Below, one piece after another: positions 35,600-44,132 of a stretch of 64,000 bases of DNA (the stretch's first letter is position 1; each line of letters starts with the position of its first letter). This DNA is from Cetobacterium ceti (GTDB lineage: Bacteria; Fusobacteriota; Fusobacteriia; Fusobacteriales; Fusobacteriaceae): assembly GCF_900167275.1 (NCBI RefSeq), contig NZ_FUWX01000011.1:42575-106574 (forward strand), read 5' to 3'. The notes below the pieces were generated by a model. The model was not told where the DNA came from and ran no database searches. It worked only from the letters and a program-made list of their open reading frames with translations. The translations under genes and the position numbers were made by a program.

Positions 35600-36236
35600 A
35601 AAAACCCCTCCAATATAGGTCTACTTCACCTGTTGCTCCTAATAAAACTTCAATATTATATTCCCTAAAGAAATTAATTGCTCTAGGACCCATGGAATCA
35701 CAGACTATAATATTTACATTATTATCAAAAAGAAGTTTTGGAAAAACTCCAGGACCGTGATCAGGAGTTAAAATACTTTCTTTATTTATAACCTCTCCCT
35801 TAGAAAGGGTATAAATAATAAATTTTTCTGATCTTCCAAAATGTTCTTCTATATGTATATCATCACTGGTAGGAAAGGCAATTTTAAAAGTATTTTCCAT
35901 TTCCTTTAATTGAGACAATCTATTAATGGTATTAAGTTGAAGTTCATCAAAATATTCTTTATTATTTTTTATACATAGAGCTTTTTCATGTAAAAAAGCT
36001 TCCATAATTTTTTTTCTACCACTGGCTAGAAGACGTTGAACAGTTCCCCGAGAAACTTTCATTGATTCCCCTGTTTCAATCTGATTTTTCCCCTCATAAT
36101 CAGAAAGTCTAATAGCTTCAAACTCATCAATATCAATGTTTATAATTTCTAAATCCTTAAAGGGAATATCTAAGGGTTTAAAGATTACTTCATTGTTAAC
36201 TAAACGGCAATTTCGAAATTTCTTTTTTCCAGCCAT
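35574..36236 (-). CDS. DUF134 helix-turn-helix regulator fused to a NifX-type domain
   Basis: 220 residues from the ATG at 36234-36236, chosen for the AGAGGTG site 6 bases upstream; earlier in-frame ATGs lack one. The N-terminal DUF134 domain contains I-D-I-D-E-F-E-A-I-R-L-S-D-Y and the helix-turn-helix E-T-G-E-S-M-K-V-S-R-G-T-V-Q-R-L-L. The C-terminal half is a DiNase_Fe-Mo domain (I-A-F-P-T-S-D-D, H-F-G-R-S-E-K-F, G-P-R-A-I). It probably senses a metal cluster and controls this operon, being its first gene. Confidence 0.85.
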   Translation of the reverse strand: MAGKKKFRNCRLVNNEVIFKPLDIPFKDLEIINIDIDEFEAIRLSDYEGKNQIETGESMKVSRGTVQRLLASGRKKIMEAFLHEKALCIKNNKEYFDELQLNTINRLSQLKEMENTFKIAFPTSDDIHIEEHFGRSEKFIIYTLSKGEVINKESILTPDHGPGVFPKLLFDNNVNIIVCDSMGPRAINFFREYNIEVLLGATGEVDLYWRGFYDNRNTSK

Positions 36237-36312
36237 ATTTTCACCTCTTATCATTTGCATATGCACAAGATAATAATAACTCTAGGTTTTCAAAAAGTCA
36301 ACTAATATTTAT

Positions 36313-36344
36313 AAATAAAAAAAAGGAAGAAAATTCTTCCTTTT
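36313..36344 (-). terminator. Terminator of the sigma-factor gene
   Basis: On the minus strand the stem AAAAGGAAGAA / TTCTTCCTTTT is followed by an eight-base T run, 40 bases after the sigma gene stop. Confidence 0.8.
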
Positions 36345-36384
36345 AAAATTAAAAGAGAAATAAACCAATAAAACTTAGTATTTC

Positions 36385-36975
36385 TTAAATTGCTTCATAT
36401 CTTTCTAAAAACTGATTTATTTTTTTCTTAATTCTTTGAATACAGTTATCAGAAGCTTTTTTAGTAATACCTATTAGTTCTGCTATTTCAATATATGTGT
36501 AACCAGCTTCAAGCTTTTTAAATACTCCCATTTCCATAGGGCTTAATAAGTTTTCTAAATAATTTTCTAATAATTGAATTTTTTCCTTTCCTAAATATAA
36601 TTCTTCAGGATCGTAATATGTTAAAGATTTTTGCTTTGAGTAAGAAAAATCTTCATCTTCAGTCATATACACATCTGACATAGATTGGTTAAGTAATTTA
36701 TTTTTGTATGTGTTGTCTACACTAATAGCAGTTAAAATTTGTCTTTTTACACATAACATGGCAAATGTTTTAAAAGATGCTTTTTCATCATTATAAGCTT
36801 CAATTGCTTTCATTAAGCCTATAACTCCTTCTTGAAAAAGATCATCTCTGTCCCCACCAATAATAAAATATTTTCTTGTTTTCAATGCGATTAAATTCTC
36901 ATACTCGTGTAGGATTTCATTAAATGCTTCTTCATCGCCTAATTTAGCTTTTCTTATAATAGAATTATCAATCAT
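36385..36975 (-). CDS. Sigma-70 family sigma factor, SigH-like
   Basis: 196 residues. Region 2 is visible in D-R-D-D-L-F-Q-E-G-V-I-G-L-M-K-A-I-E-A-Y (core-binding and -10 recognition) followed by S-F-K-T-F-A; region 4 at the C-terminus contains Y-I-E-I-A-E-L-I-G-I-T-K-K-A-S-D-N-C-I-Q-R-I-K-K-K. Length and order match the SigH/Spo0H group rather than an ECF factor. It is monocistronic with its own terminator. Its target genes cannot be read from this window. Confidence 0.85.
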   Translation of the reverse strand: MIDNSIIRKAKLGDEEAFNEILHEYENLIALKTRKYFIIGGDRDDLFQEGVIGLMKAIEAYNDEKASFKTFAMLCVKRQILTAISVDNTYKNKLLNQSMSDVYMTEDEDFSYSKQKSLTYYDPEELYLGKEKIQLLENYLENLLSPMEMGVFKKLEAGYTYIEIAELIGITKKASDNCIQRIKKKINQFLERYEAI

Positions 36976-37297
36976 TTCAACACTCTCCCTAACAATGACT
37001 TATGTTAAGATTATAAAGGGTTTTGTTACAAAAATATATATGAAATGGATAGTCAGAAAAATGGTACAAATTTGCAAATATATCATAAAAATACATAAAT
37101 TTTGAAATGTAAACATTGTCTTGAATAGAAGTTCAAGAGAAAAAAGGCACAAGTTATTAAGTCGCAAAAATGTCATGTATTCATTTTTTAAATAATAACC
37201 ATTGATTTTATTTTGAGAAAATAAAAAGGGCATCTATTAAAAGATACCCTCTTAAGTGAAAAAGATTTTAGTGTCACTACAGTTATAGCTAATAAAA
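36976..37297. other. Intergenic region with no gene recognised
   Basis: An AT-rich stretch with no believable coding frame. It holds the promoter region of the sigma gene on its left (a minus-strand TATAAT at 37010-37015, no clear -35) and the chromate-transporter terminator on its right. Confidence 0.5.
37221..37250 (-). terminator. Terminator after the chromate transporter pair
   Basis: On the minus strand the stem AGGGTATCT / AGATGCCCT (one G-T pair) precedes TTTTTAT, 48 bases after the stop at 37298. Confidence 0.75.
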
Positions 37298-37831
37298 CTA
37301 TATTTTGCAAATAATTCCAATAATTCCAGAGAAAAAAATTAAAAGAATTGGATTTGTTTTTATTTTTTTTATAATTATCCATAAAAGAATTCCTAAAATA
37401 ATAGCTTTTATATTGATATTATTTGGAAAAAAGGAAACTTTTACAATACCAAAAGTTGCAGCCACTATAAGACCTATAGAAGCTGGTCTTATGGCATAAA
37501 ATCCACTAATAACAAAGGGATTTTCTTTAAATTTCTTTAAAGCTTTAGATATTAATAAAATTATTAATATGGATGGAGTTACAAGTCCTAAGGTAGCAAC
37601 AGTTCCTCCTAGGAAATCACCAGTTAAAAATCCTGTATATGTGGCCATATTTACACCTATGGCTCCAGGGGTAGATTCTGAAATAGCTAACATATTTACT
37701 AAGTCCATTTCTGAAAACCAATTTGTTTTAATGCTTAATTCTCTTAAAAAGGGAATGGTGGCAAGGCCTCCCCCTATTGTAAAAAGACCAATTTTAAAAA
37801 ACTCAAAGTATAATTTTATATAAAGTAACAT
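37298..37831 (-). CDS. chrA: Chromate transporter, short-chain subunit B
   Basis: 177 residues, one CHR domain. Family hallmark I-G-L-F-T-I-G-G-G-L-A-T-I-P-F-L, then E-S-T-P-G-A-I-G-V-N-M-A-T-Y-T-G. About five to six membrane segments. It is the second half of a split (two-gene) ChrA transporter; the partner starts 7 bases upstream. Such pairs export chromate or a related oxyanion, but the physiological substrate in anaerobes is unproven. Confidence 0.87.
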   Translation of the reverse strand: MLLYIKLYFEFFKIGLFTIGGGLATIPFLRELSIKTNWFSEMDLVNMLAISESTPGAIGVNMATYTGFLTGDFLGGTVATLGLVTPSILIILLISKALKKFKENPFVISGFYAIRPASIGLIVAATFGIVKVSFFPNNINIKAIILGILLWIIIKKIKTNPILLIFFSGIIGIICKI

Positions 37832-37837
37832 GGATAC

Positions 37838-38377
37838 CTACCTCCCTAATTTTATAGTTATTCCTAAAATAGCAGCTAGAACAATTAAAAGAATAGGAGA
37901 TAAATTAAAAAATAATGAGCCAATAATTACTCCTAGAAATATAAATTTAGTAAAATTATCAATAAGAGATTTCTTAGATAGGTTTATAATAGTTTGAAAA
38001 ATTAAAATGGAAACACAAACACGAATTCCTGAAAAGGCATATTGAACAAGAGGTAAATGGGTAAAATTTTCAATAAAACCAGCGATTATTTGGATTATAA
38101 TAAGAGCTGGAAATATAAACCCTAGGGTAGCTATAATTCCACCTAAAATTCCATTTTTCTTCTCTCCAACAAAGGTTGCAATATTAGTTGCAATAATTCC
38201 AGGGGTACATTGACCAATAGCACAATAATCTGTTAGCTCATCAGTGGTAGCCCATTTTTTCTTTTCCACAATCTCTCTTTGTAAAAGTGGAAACATTGCA
38301 TATCCTCCCCCAAAGGTAAAAAGTCCTATTTTACTAAATGTAAAAAATAGGTCAAGTAAATTTTTAATAGTATTCAT
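37838..38377 (-). CDS. chrA: Chromate transporter, short-chain subunit A
   Basis: 179 residues, one CHR domain with F-S-K-I-G-L-F-T-F-G-G-G-Y-A-M-F-P-L-L and G-Q-C-T-P-G-I-I-A-T-N-I-A-T-F. It is the partner of the gene at 37298 and lies upstream in the same operon. Both halves are needed in split transporters because they insert with opposite topology. Confidence 0.87.
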   Translation of the reverse strand: MNTIKNLLDLFFTFSKIGLFTFGGGYAMFPLLQREIVEKKKWATTDELTDYCAIGQCTPGIIATNIATFVGEKKNGILGGIIATLGFIFPALIIIQIIAGFIENFTHLPLVQYAFSGIRVCVSILIFQTIINLSKKSLIDNFTKFIFLGVIIGSLFFNLSPILLIVLAAILGITIKLGR

Positions 38378-38450
38378 ATTCTCCCCCTTAAGTAAAATAT
38401 AATAAGTATATCTTAAGATTATGTCTAGAAAAAGTCAAATTAAATTTAGG

Positions 38451-38481
38451 TAAAAAAAATACCAGATTTTAAAATCTGGCA
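38451..38481 (-). terminator. Terminator of the YeaR/TehB-like gene
   Basis: The palindrome CCAGATTTTAAAATCTGG (38462-38479) is followed on the minus strand by a run of eight T. Confidence 0.8.
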
Positions 38482-38494
38482 CCTTTTAAAATGA

Positions 38495-38971
38495 TTAATC
38501 TTTATCTAAGAAAAATTCACCTGGTCTAATAGCTGTTTCATCAAGAGATTTATTATCTTGAAGTTCAGGAACCTTGTAGAATTTTAAAGTTAATGTAACA
38601 GGACCCATTAAAATAACATGGTGATATCTTTCAGGTTCAATTACTAGGGGATGATCAGGAGTAACGGTATAAATAATATTATTTTTATCTTCATATACAA
38701 ACTGTACCTTACCTGTGATTACATTAATATAGGCATATTTATTTTTAGGAGTCATGTGTTTTCCTAAAATACTAGGGAAAATAGTTTCCTCATTTAATAT
38801 AGGTGATTCTCCCACTAATATAGCATCTTCAGGTAATGTAGCCTCTGAATAAACTTCTATATTCTCATAGATTTCCTCTTCAATAACTTCACTTGCATCT
38901 CCTTCAATATCGGGATTTAAGATTTTAGGATTCTCTATTTTTTCATCTTTTAAATTACATTTACAACTCAT
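38495..38971 (-). CDS. YeaR/TehB-type DUF1971 cupin-like protein
   Basis: 158 residues. The core V-Y-S-E-A-T-L-P... with V-I-T-G-K-V-Q-F-V-Y, then P-D-H-P-L-V-I-E-P-E-R-Y-H-H-V and T-L-K-F-Y matches the DUF1971 double-stranded beta-helix (TehB/YeaR-like). The E-P-E-R-Y-H-H segment is the usual metal or ligand face. It starts M-S-C-K-C-N, a Cys pair unusual for the family. E. coli yeaR is a nitrate/NO-responsive gene; here the gene is divergent from a flavodiiron NO/O2 reductase and shares its palindromic operator, consistent with a nitrosative-stress role. Confidence 0.72.
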   Translation of the reverse strand: MSCKCNLKDEKIENPKILNPDIEGDASEVIEEEIYENIEVYSEATLPEDAILVGESPILNEETIFPSILGKHMTPKNKYAYINVITGKVQFVYEDKNNIIYTVTPDHPLVIEPERYHHVILMGPVTLTLKFYKVPELQDNKSLDETAIRPGEFFLDKD

Positions 38972-39031
38972 AATATATATCTCCTTTGTTCTAAAATTTA
39001 TACTATAGTTTTATAACTATTTTCATAAATT

Positions 39032-39053
39032 ATCAGTAACATATGTTACTGAT
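39032..39053. promoter_or_regulatory. Palindromic operator shared by flavodiiron and YeaR-like genes
   Basis: A 22-base perfect palindrome with core GTAACATATGTTAC (39036-39049), identical in core to the site at 30925-30940. It lies 53 bases before the flavodiiron start and 61 before the YeaR-like start. A TATTTT at 39072-39077 would place the centre near -41.5 for the flavodiiron promoter. Confidence 0.8.
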
Positions 39054-39105
39054 TAAAATTTTTTTTAAATGTATTTTATAAATAAATAACAGGGAGGGAT
39101 GACTT

Positions 39106-40302
39106 ATGAAAAAATTTATAGATGTAACACCTAATGTAAAATGGGTAGGAATTGTAGACCAAGATGCTAGAAAATTTCATGGGGAAGAGTTAAGTGTAAA
39201 CCATGGAAGTTCATATAATTCCTATTTAATAAGAGAGGATAAAATTGTATTAATAGATGGAGTGAAGGCAACCTTTAGTAGAGAATGGATTGAGAAATTA
39301 AAAGAAGAGATAGATTTAAACAGGATAGATTATTTAATATTAAATCACTGTGAACCAGATCACTCAGGGTCCATACCAGATTTAGTAGATGAGATTCCAA
39401 ATGTACCTATATATTGTACTCAAAAGGCAAGAGAGATTTTAGAAGCCTATTATGGAAAAAGAGATTGGAATTTTAATATTGTTAAAAGTGGAGATAATCT
39501 ATCCATTGGTAATAAAAATTTGGTGTTTTTAGAGATGAAAATGTTACACTGGCCAGATAGTATGTTAACATATCTTTTAGAGGATCAAATTTTGTTTAGC
39601 AATGATGCTTTTGGAGAACATTATGGAGCCAATGAACTTTTTGATGATATGGTAGATGAAGATATTTTAAAATATGAATGTTTGAAATATTATGCATGTA
39701 TATTGTCTCCTTTTAGTAAACTAATTAAATTAAAACTTCAAGAGATTGAAAAAATGGGGCTAAAATTTAAAATTATTTGTCCATCCCATGGAGTTATTTG
39801 GAGAAAAAACCCCAATGGAATTGTTGAAAAATATAGAAAATGGTGTGAAGGGTATAGTGAAAATCAAATTTTAATAGTTTATGACACAATGTGGAATACA
39901 ACTAGAAAAATGGCAGAGGTAATAGCAGATGGTATAAGAGAGGTTAAACCAGATTGGACCATTAAGCTTTTAAATAATGGAAAAACAGATTTAAATGATG
40001 TGGTAACAGAGATATTTAAATCTAAGGGAATACTTATGGGTAGTTCAACTATAAATAGTAGTGTTCTTCCTAGTATGGGAGCTTTACTTTCATCTATAAA
40101 AACAATTCCATATGAAAATAAAAAGGTAAACTTTTTTGGAAGTTATGGATGGAATGGAAGGGCTATGGATGTTTTCCAAAAAGAATTGGAAAAATCAGCT
40201 TTAATCATAAGTGGTGAATGTTTAAAAATCAAATGGAATTTAGATGAGGACACATATATAAAAGCTTGGGGGTTTGGAATGAATTTTGCCACTCAATTAT
40301 AG
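39106..40302 (+). CDS. Flavodiiron protein (FprA/ROO family)
   Basis: 398 residues. The N-terminal metallo-beta-lactamase-like domain has all diiron ligands in place: H-C-E-P-D-H, the His in M-L-H-W-P-D, the Asp in S-N-D-A-F-G-E-H and the His in P-S-H-G. The C-terminal flavodoxin domain begins near residue 250 (I-L-I-V-Y-D-T-M-W-N-T-T binds FMN). It reduces O2 to water or NO to N2O with electrons from a ferredoxin or rubredoxin. No rubredoxin domain is fused. Regulation by the adjacent palindrome links it with the ferredoxin/CRP operon at 30007-30854. Confidence 0.93.
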   Translation: MKKFIDVTPNVKWVGIVDQDARKFHGEELSVNHGSSYNSYLIREDKIVLIDGVKATFSREWIEKLKEEIDLNRIDYLILNHCEPDHSGSIPDLVDEIPNVPIYCTQKAREILEAYYGKRDWNFNIVKSGDNLSIGNKNLVFLEMKMLHWPDSMLTYLLEDQILFSNDAFGEHYGANELFDDMVDEDILKYECLKYYACILSPFSKLIKLKLQEIEKMGLKFKIICPSHGVIWRKNPNGIVEKYRKWCEGYSENQILIVYDTMWNTTRKMAEVIADGIREVKPDWTIKLLNNGKTDLNDVVTEIFKSKGILMGSSTINSSVLPSMGALLSSIKTIPYENKKVNFFGSYGWNGRAMDVFQKELEKSALIISGECLKIKWNLDEDTYIKAWGFGMNFATQL

Positions 40303-40323
40303 CAAATTTTTTCTATCTTATTT

Positions 40324-40352
40324 TTTACAAATTTTTTTTATTGAGGTATAAT
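40324..40352 (+). promoter_or_regulatory. Sigma-70-type promoter for the glycine-zipper pair
   Basis: TTTACA (40324-40329), 17-base spacer, TATAAT (40347-40352). A ribosome site (agggggg) follows before the ATG at 40413. Confidence 0.8.
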
Positions 40353-40412
40353 ATTCAAAAAAGATAAATATATTAATAAAAAAATATTTGGTTATAAAAA
40401 TAGGGGGGAATT

Positions 40413-41261
40413 ATGTTTAATAAAGATTTAAAAGAAACAGCTATTAGAAGAGTAAAAAGAGCCGCTAGGGAATATGAAGCAGAGTTTGAAAATGTTAATA
40501 ATAAGTCTATAGAGCTTTTTCAATTAAAAAATTTAAGTAAAGATGAAGTGATTATCCCAGTAGAAAATTTTATAAGTAAGTTGGCAAACTCTCCAAGAGA
40601 GTTTGAAAAATCTATAGAAGAATTGACCTATGAATTTAAAAATTTCAAAGGAGAGATAAGAAGATTAGAAATAGAAGCTCAAAATACTGAATTTCAAGCA
40701 GGGGGAAGTTCAATGGTAGGTGTTGCAGCTGGAATTGGAACAGCAGCTTTATTACCAACAGGTGCTATGGCAGTAGCAACAACTTTTGGTGTAGCTTCAA
40801 CAGGAACAGCAATATCTGCACTTTCTGGAGCAGCAGCGACAAATGCCGCTTTAGCTTGGCTTGGAGGAGGAGCTTTAGTAGCTGGAGGAGGAGGGATGGC
40901 AGCAGGATCTGCTCTTCTAACTTTAGCTGGACCAATTGGTTGGGGAATTGCAGGGGCTGGGCTAATTGGATCAGGATTATTTGCTTCTTCTAAAAATAAG
41001 AAAATAGCAGAAGAAGCCAATGAGCAAAGATATGAAATAGAAGTAGGAATAAGAAAATTAAAATTAAATGTAGAAAAAATAGATGGATTAATAAAATTGA
41101 TTACAGATCATAGTAGAGGAGTAAAGCAAATATTAAGAACTCTAGAAATTAGTGCTCCAATAAATTATAAAGATTATTCTATGGAAGAAAAACAGCTATT
41201 AGCTTCTTTAATTAACCATGTACAAGGATTAGGAAAGTTAATAAATAAAAAGGTAGCATAA
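40413..41261 (+). CDS. Glycine-zipper membrane-associated protein, unknown function
   Basis: 282 residues. Residues 1-95 or so are charged and helical. About residues 95-195 form a Gly/Ala-rich hydrophobic stretch containing V-A-T-T-F-G-V-A-S-T-G-T-A-I and A-W-L-G-G-G-A-L-V-A-G-G-G-G-M; the C-terminal third is helical again. The Gly/Ala part resembles glycine-zipper segments of proteins that insert in membranes. The family is widespread but unnamed as far as I know. It shares the A-T-T-F-G-x-x-x-T-G motif with the protein at 48600-49199. It starts an operon with the next gene (2-base gap). Confidence 0.65.
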   Translation: MFNKDLKETAIRRVKRAAREYEAEFENVNNKSIELFQLKNLSKDEVIIPVENFISKLANSPREFEKSIEELTYEFKNFKGEIRRLEIEAQNTEFQAGGSSMVGVAAGIGTAALLPTGAMAVATTFGVASTGTAISALSGAAATNAALAWLGGGALVAGGGGMAAGSALLTLAGPIGWGIAGAGLIGSGLFASSKNKKIAEEANEQRYEIEVGIRKLKLNVEKIDGLIKLITDHSRGVKQILRTLEISAPINYKDYSMEEKQLLASLINHVQGLGKLINKKVA

Positions 41262-41263
41262 TT

Positions 41264-42676
41264 ATGAAAGAGATGGTGAAGGATCAAGTTACAGGGGCTG
41301 TAATAAAGGAGATTAACAATAGACGGATATTAAATGAAATTAATGAACTAACTCTTCAAGATAAAGCTTTAATAAATGCTTTAAATGAGATGAAAGGAGT
41401 GAGAACATTTATCTCAACACCTGAAAATATATTGGGAAGCGAAAAGACAAAGCATGGAGAAATAGCAGAGCAAGTGGAAGTTGGGATAACAAGAGCAAAA
41501 GATATATTAAATAGGGAAAATCCTAGTGCCACTTTTGAAGGGGTAGGAAGAACAGCTCCTGAAGATTATTTGAAAAATGGAATAAAGGTACAATCTAAAT
41601 TTGTTAATGGAGCAAACAACAATTTAAAAAGTGTACTGGATCATATGGATAATTACAAAACTTTTGGAAGAGATGGTTCTTATTATGAAATTCCTAAGGA
41701 TACTCATGAAATAATAGAAAAAGTCTTTAATGGAGAAAATGTAGAGGGATTGAAAGGAAGTACAAGAAGAGCTATATTAGAGAAAATAAAAAAAATAGAA
41801 GAGGAAAGTGGAAAATCTTATTCGGAAGTTGTAAGACCAGCAAATTCTAATTACTCTGATGTTCAACAGGGAAATGTAGAAAAAACTATAAAAACCTATG
41901 AGAAAGATTTGAAAAAAGAGAATAAAATAAAGAAATCAAACATTAAAGAAGAGTATAAACCTGGATTGCATGAAGGAATGAAAGCTACAGCCATATCGGC
42001 ATTAATAGGAGCTGGAACATCTCTTACGATTAATTTATATAAGAATAGGGAAAAGCTATTACGAGGAGAGTTAACTGGTGACCATTGGAAAGAAATAGGT
42101 GTTGCAACAGTTAAAGATGGTGCTAGTGCAGGAGTAACAGGGGGAGCAATTTACGGATTAACAAATTATGCAAAAATGAATGCTCCCTTTGCAGCAGCAA
42201 TTGTCAGTGCAACAAAGGGATTGGCTTCTTTAGTAAAAGATTATGCAGAAAATAATATAACTGAAAGTGAACTTTTAGAATTAGGAATTATAATCTGTAG
42301 TGAAACGGCTATAGTGGCTGTTGCAGCTTCAATAGGACAAGGAATAATCCCTATTCCTATATTAGGAGCAGTAGTAGGAACAATTGCTGGTTCTATGGTA
42401 AATGAGTTATTGAATTTTAATAAAAAAACAGGAACTGCTATTGAAAAACAAATGAGAGAAGCTATGGAAAAATTAGATAAAGATTATCAATTTATGGTTT
42501 TAAGAATAAAAAAACAGTATGAAGCTTTAGGAAATTTATTAATAGCTGCTTTTAATGTGGAAAACAATTTACAATTATTAGAAGAAAGTGCTAAGGTTGC
42601 ATATGCTTTAGGGGTTGAAGAGAATAAAATTATAAATAAAATAGAGGATTTGGATAAATTTATCCTGGGGTCTTAG
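41264..42676 (+). CDS. Protein with possible nuclease-like N-domain and glycine-zipper C-domain
   Basis: 470 residues, unrecognised. The N-terminal part (to about 230) contains E-G-V-G-R-T-A-P-E-D-Y-L-K-N-G-I-K-V-Q-S-K-F, where D...V-Q-x-K recalls the (D/E)...(E/Q)xK active site of restriction-like nucleases, and F-G-R-D-G-S-Y-Y-E-I-P-K-D-T. The C-terminal part has alternating Gly/Ala hydrophobic helices (A-I-S-A-L-I-G-A-G-T-S-L, V-A-A-S-I-G-Q-G-I-I-P-I-P-I-L-G-A-V-V-G). It begins 2 bases after the previous gene, so the pair acts together. A toxin or effector function is a guess. Confidence 0.6.
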   Translation: MKEMVKDQVTGAVIKEINNRRILNEINELTLQDKALINALNEMKGVRTFISTPENILGSEKTKHGEIAEQVEVGITRAKDILNRENPSATFEGVGRTAPEDYLKNGIKVQSKFVNGANNNLKSVLDHMDNYKTFGRDGSYYEIPKDTHEIIEKVFNGENVEGLKGSTRRAILEKIKKIEEESGKSYSEVVRPANSNYSDVQQGNVEKTIKTYEKDLKKENKIKKSNIKEEYKPGLHEGMKATAISALIGAGTSLTINLYKNREKLLRGELTGDHWKEIGVATVKDGASAGVTGGAIYGLTNYAKMNAPFAAAIVSATKGLASLVKDYAENNITESELLELGIIICSETAIVAVAASIGQGIIPIPILGAVVGTIAGSMVNELLNFNKKTGTAIEKQMREAMEKLDKDYQFMVLRIKKQYEALGNLLIAAFNVENNLQLLEESAKVAYALGVEENKIINKIEDLDKFILGS

Positions 42677-42682
42677 AATAGG

Positions 42683-42711
42683 TTGAGGTGCTAGTTCTTC
42701 TAGCACCTCAA
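42683..42711. terminator. Bidirectional terminator
   Basis: A perfect 12-base stem (TTGAGGTGCTAG / CTAGCACCTCAA) with a 5-base loop separates the glycine-zipper pair from the convergent rlmF. Confidence 0.85.
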
Positions 42712-42713
42712 AA

Positions 42714-43598
42714 TTATTTAAAAGTCCATGCTAAAACTCTACTGATTTTCTGTCCTTGACTCATTTCTAAAATTTTACATTTAGCTCCTAATTTTTCAAG
42801 AACTTTTATAGTCGGCTTTATATTATCTTTATTAGAAATTAAAGATGTAAAGTAATTAACTTGAGAAGCAAAAATAGCACTTTCCTTGGCCATTTTTTTA
42901 AGGAAAAGACGCTCTCCACCAGGACACCATAACTCAGCTTTTTGTCCTCCAAAATTAAGCCCTTTTTTAATATCTTTATTTCCTTTATTAAGATTATCTA
43001 CCTTTCTTTTATTTGCTTTTAAAGCATCTTCAAGGGAAGCATGAAATGGTGGATTACACATTGTTAAATCAAATTTATCATTTTTACCTATAATTCCTAC
43101 AAAAATATGATTTTTATCTTTTTGAAGTCTAAGTTTTATTTTATTTTTTAAGTTGTCATTGGCATCAATTATCTTTTGAGCATTTTCAATGGATTTTGGA
43201 TCAATATCAGAACCTATATAATTCCATCCATAGGACTGACTTCCTATAATAGGATAAATACAGTTAGCACCTGTTCCTATATCAAGAACAGTTACCTTTT
43301 TTTTATTACCTATAAGGTCTTTAATATAGTGAATATAGTCAGCTCTTCCTGGAATAGGAGGACATAAGAATCCCTTTGGAATATCCCAACTATCAACATT
43401 ATAAAAAGTTTTTATTAAAGCTTTATTTAAATAGATAACTCCTTGATTATCACTGAAATCAATGGTATCTTCTCCTCTAGGATTTTTTATAATAAATGGT
43501 TTTAACTCTGGTAAATTCTCAGTTAAAACTTTAAAATCATATTTTCCCTTATGGGGGTTATTTGGATGTAACTCCCCTTTTGTTACTGGTTTTTTCAA
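42714..43598 (-). CDS. rlmF: 23S rRNA (adenine-1618-N6) methyltransferase
   Basis: 294 residues. Signatures: L-H-P-N-N-P-H-K-G-K-Y-D-F at the N-terminus, the SAM-binding motif V-L-D-I-G-T-G-A-N-C-I-Y and the catalytic N-P-P-F motif in M-C-N-P-P-F-H. It methylates A1618 of 23S rRNA. The TTG at 43596-43598 is preferred: AAGGAG ends 8 bases upstream, whereas the GTG at 43605-43607 overlaps that site. Confidence 0.9.
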   Translation of the reverse strand: MKKPVTKGELHPNNPHKGKYDFKVLTENLPELKPFIIKNPRGEDTIDFSDNQGVIYLNKALIKTFYNVDSWDIPKGFLCPPIPGRADYIHYIKDLIGNKKKVTVLDIGTGANCIYPIIGSQSYGWNYIGSDIDPKSIENAQKIIDANDNLKNKIKLRLQKDKNHIFVGIIGKNDKFDLTMCNPPFHASLEDALKANKRKVDNLNKGNKDIKKGLNFGGQKAELWCPGGERLFLKKMAKESAIFASQVNYFTSLISNKDNIKPTIKVLEKLGAKCKILEMSQGQKISRVLAWTFK

Positions 43599-44132
43599 TA
43601 GAAACACTCCTTATTTATAAATTAATTTTATTTATATATTCTATCATCAAACTTATTACTATACAAATTTTCAAGATATATTTCACTAAAATTTTTATAA
43701 AAGAAAAAATCATTACTAAAAAATAAGTATTAATAATAATAATAAAATCTTTTTAAATTAAGTTTGTGGCACATAAAGTCCTATAATCAATTTAAAACGA
43801 TTTATTTTTTTTTCTTAATATAAAACATAGCTATTTTTTTAAAATTGATTTTAGAGCTTCATTGAAAGTGCTAATTAGAGAGGGTTTAAGAATAAATAGA
43901 TCAATATAAAATATTGGTGATTTTGAAAACCTTAATTAGTGGGGTGTGTAGAATTAGATATATTAATCAATTAATAAAAATGAATTGATGTGCTCCCTGT
44001 CAAGTTCTCACTTTAATTATCAATATCTTCAGTCCCTAGGAGGGATTTTTTTTTGTAAAAATTCAAAAAATTATGTAATAGGCTATTGATAAGCTTATGG
44101 CATAACAACAAGAAAAGAGAGAGGTGAATTTT
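43599..44132. other. Long intergenic region with a possible small RNA
   Basis: 534 bases without a believable coding frame. A plus-strand TATAAT at 43782-43787 (weak -35) and the hairpin with T run at 44033-44054 would bound an RNA of about 260 nt. It contains a hairpin ATCAATT/AATTGAT around 43967-43990. No known riboswitch or RNA family is recognised. Parts may be decayed mobile-element sequence. Confidence 0.35.
44033..44054 (+). terminator. Short intrinsic terminator upstream of the vWA operon
   Basis: Stem TCCCT / AGGGA with loop AGG, followed by nine T. It ends a transcript coming from the left, or acts as an attenuator. Confidence 0.6.

Noticed and set aside
37000..37382. Minus-strand frames of 64-77 codons between sigma gene and chromate transporter
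   Set aside because: AT-rich, Phe/Asn/Ile/Lys composition, no ribosome site, and they cross the terminator at 37221-37250.
40694..41020. Long open frame on the minus strand
   Set aside because: It is antisense to the Gly/Ala-rich glycine-zipper gene; the Pro/Ala-rich product is the mirror of the GC-richer Gly codons and has no ribosome site.
43767..43785. Sigma-54 promoter (TGGCAC)
   Set aside because: The -24-like TGGCAC is not followed by the TTGC(A/T) -12 element at the right distance.
43960..44030. Insertion-sequence end
   Set aside because: The minus strand loosely recalls IS3-type ends, but no inverted partner, target duplication or transposase fragment is visible.
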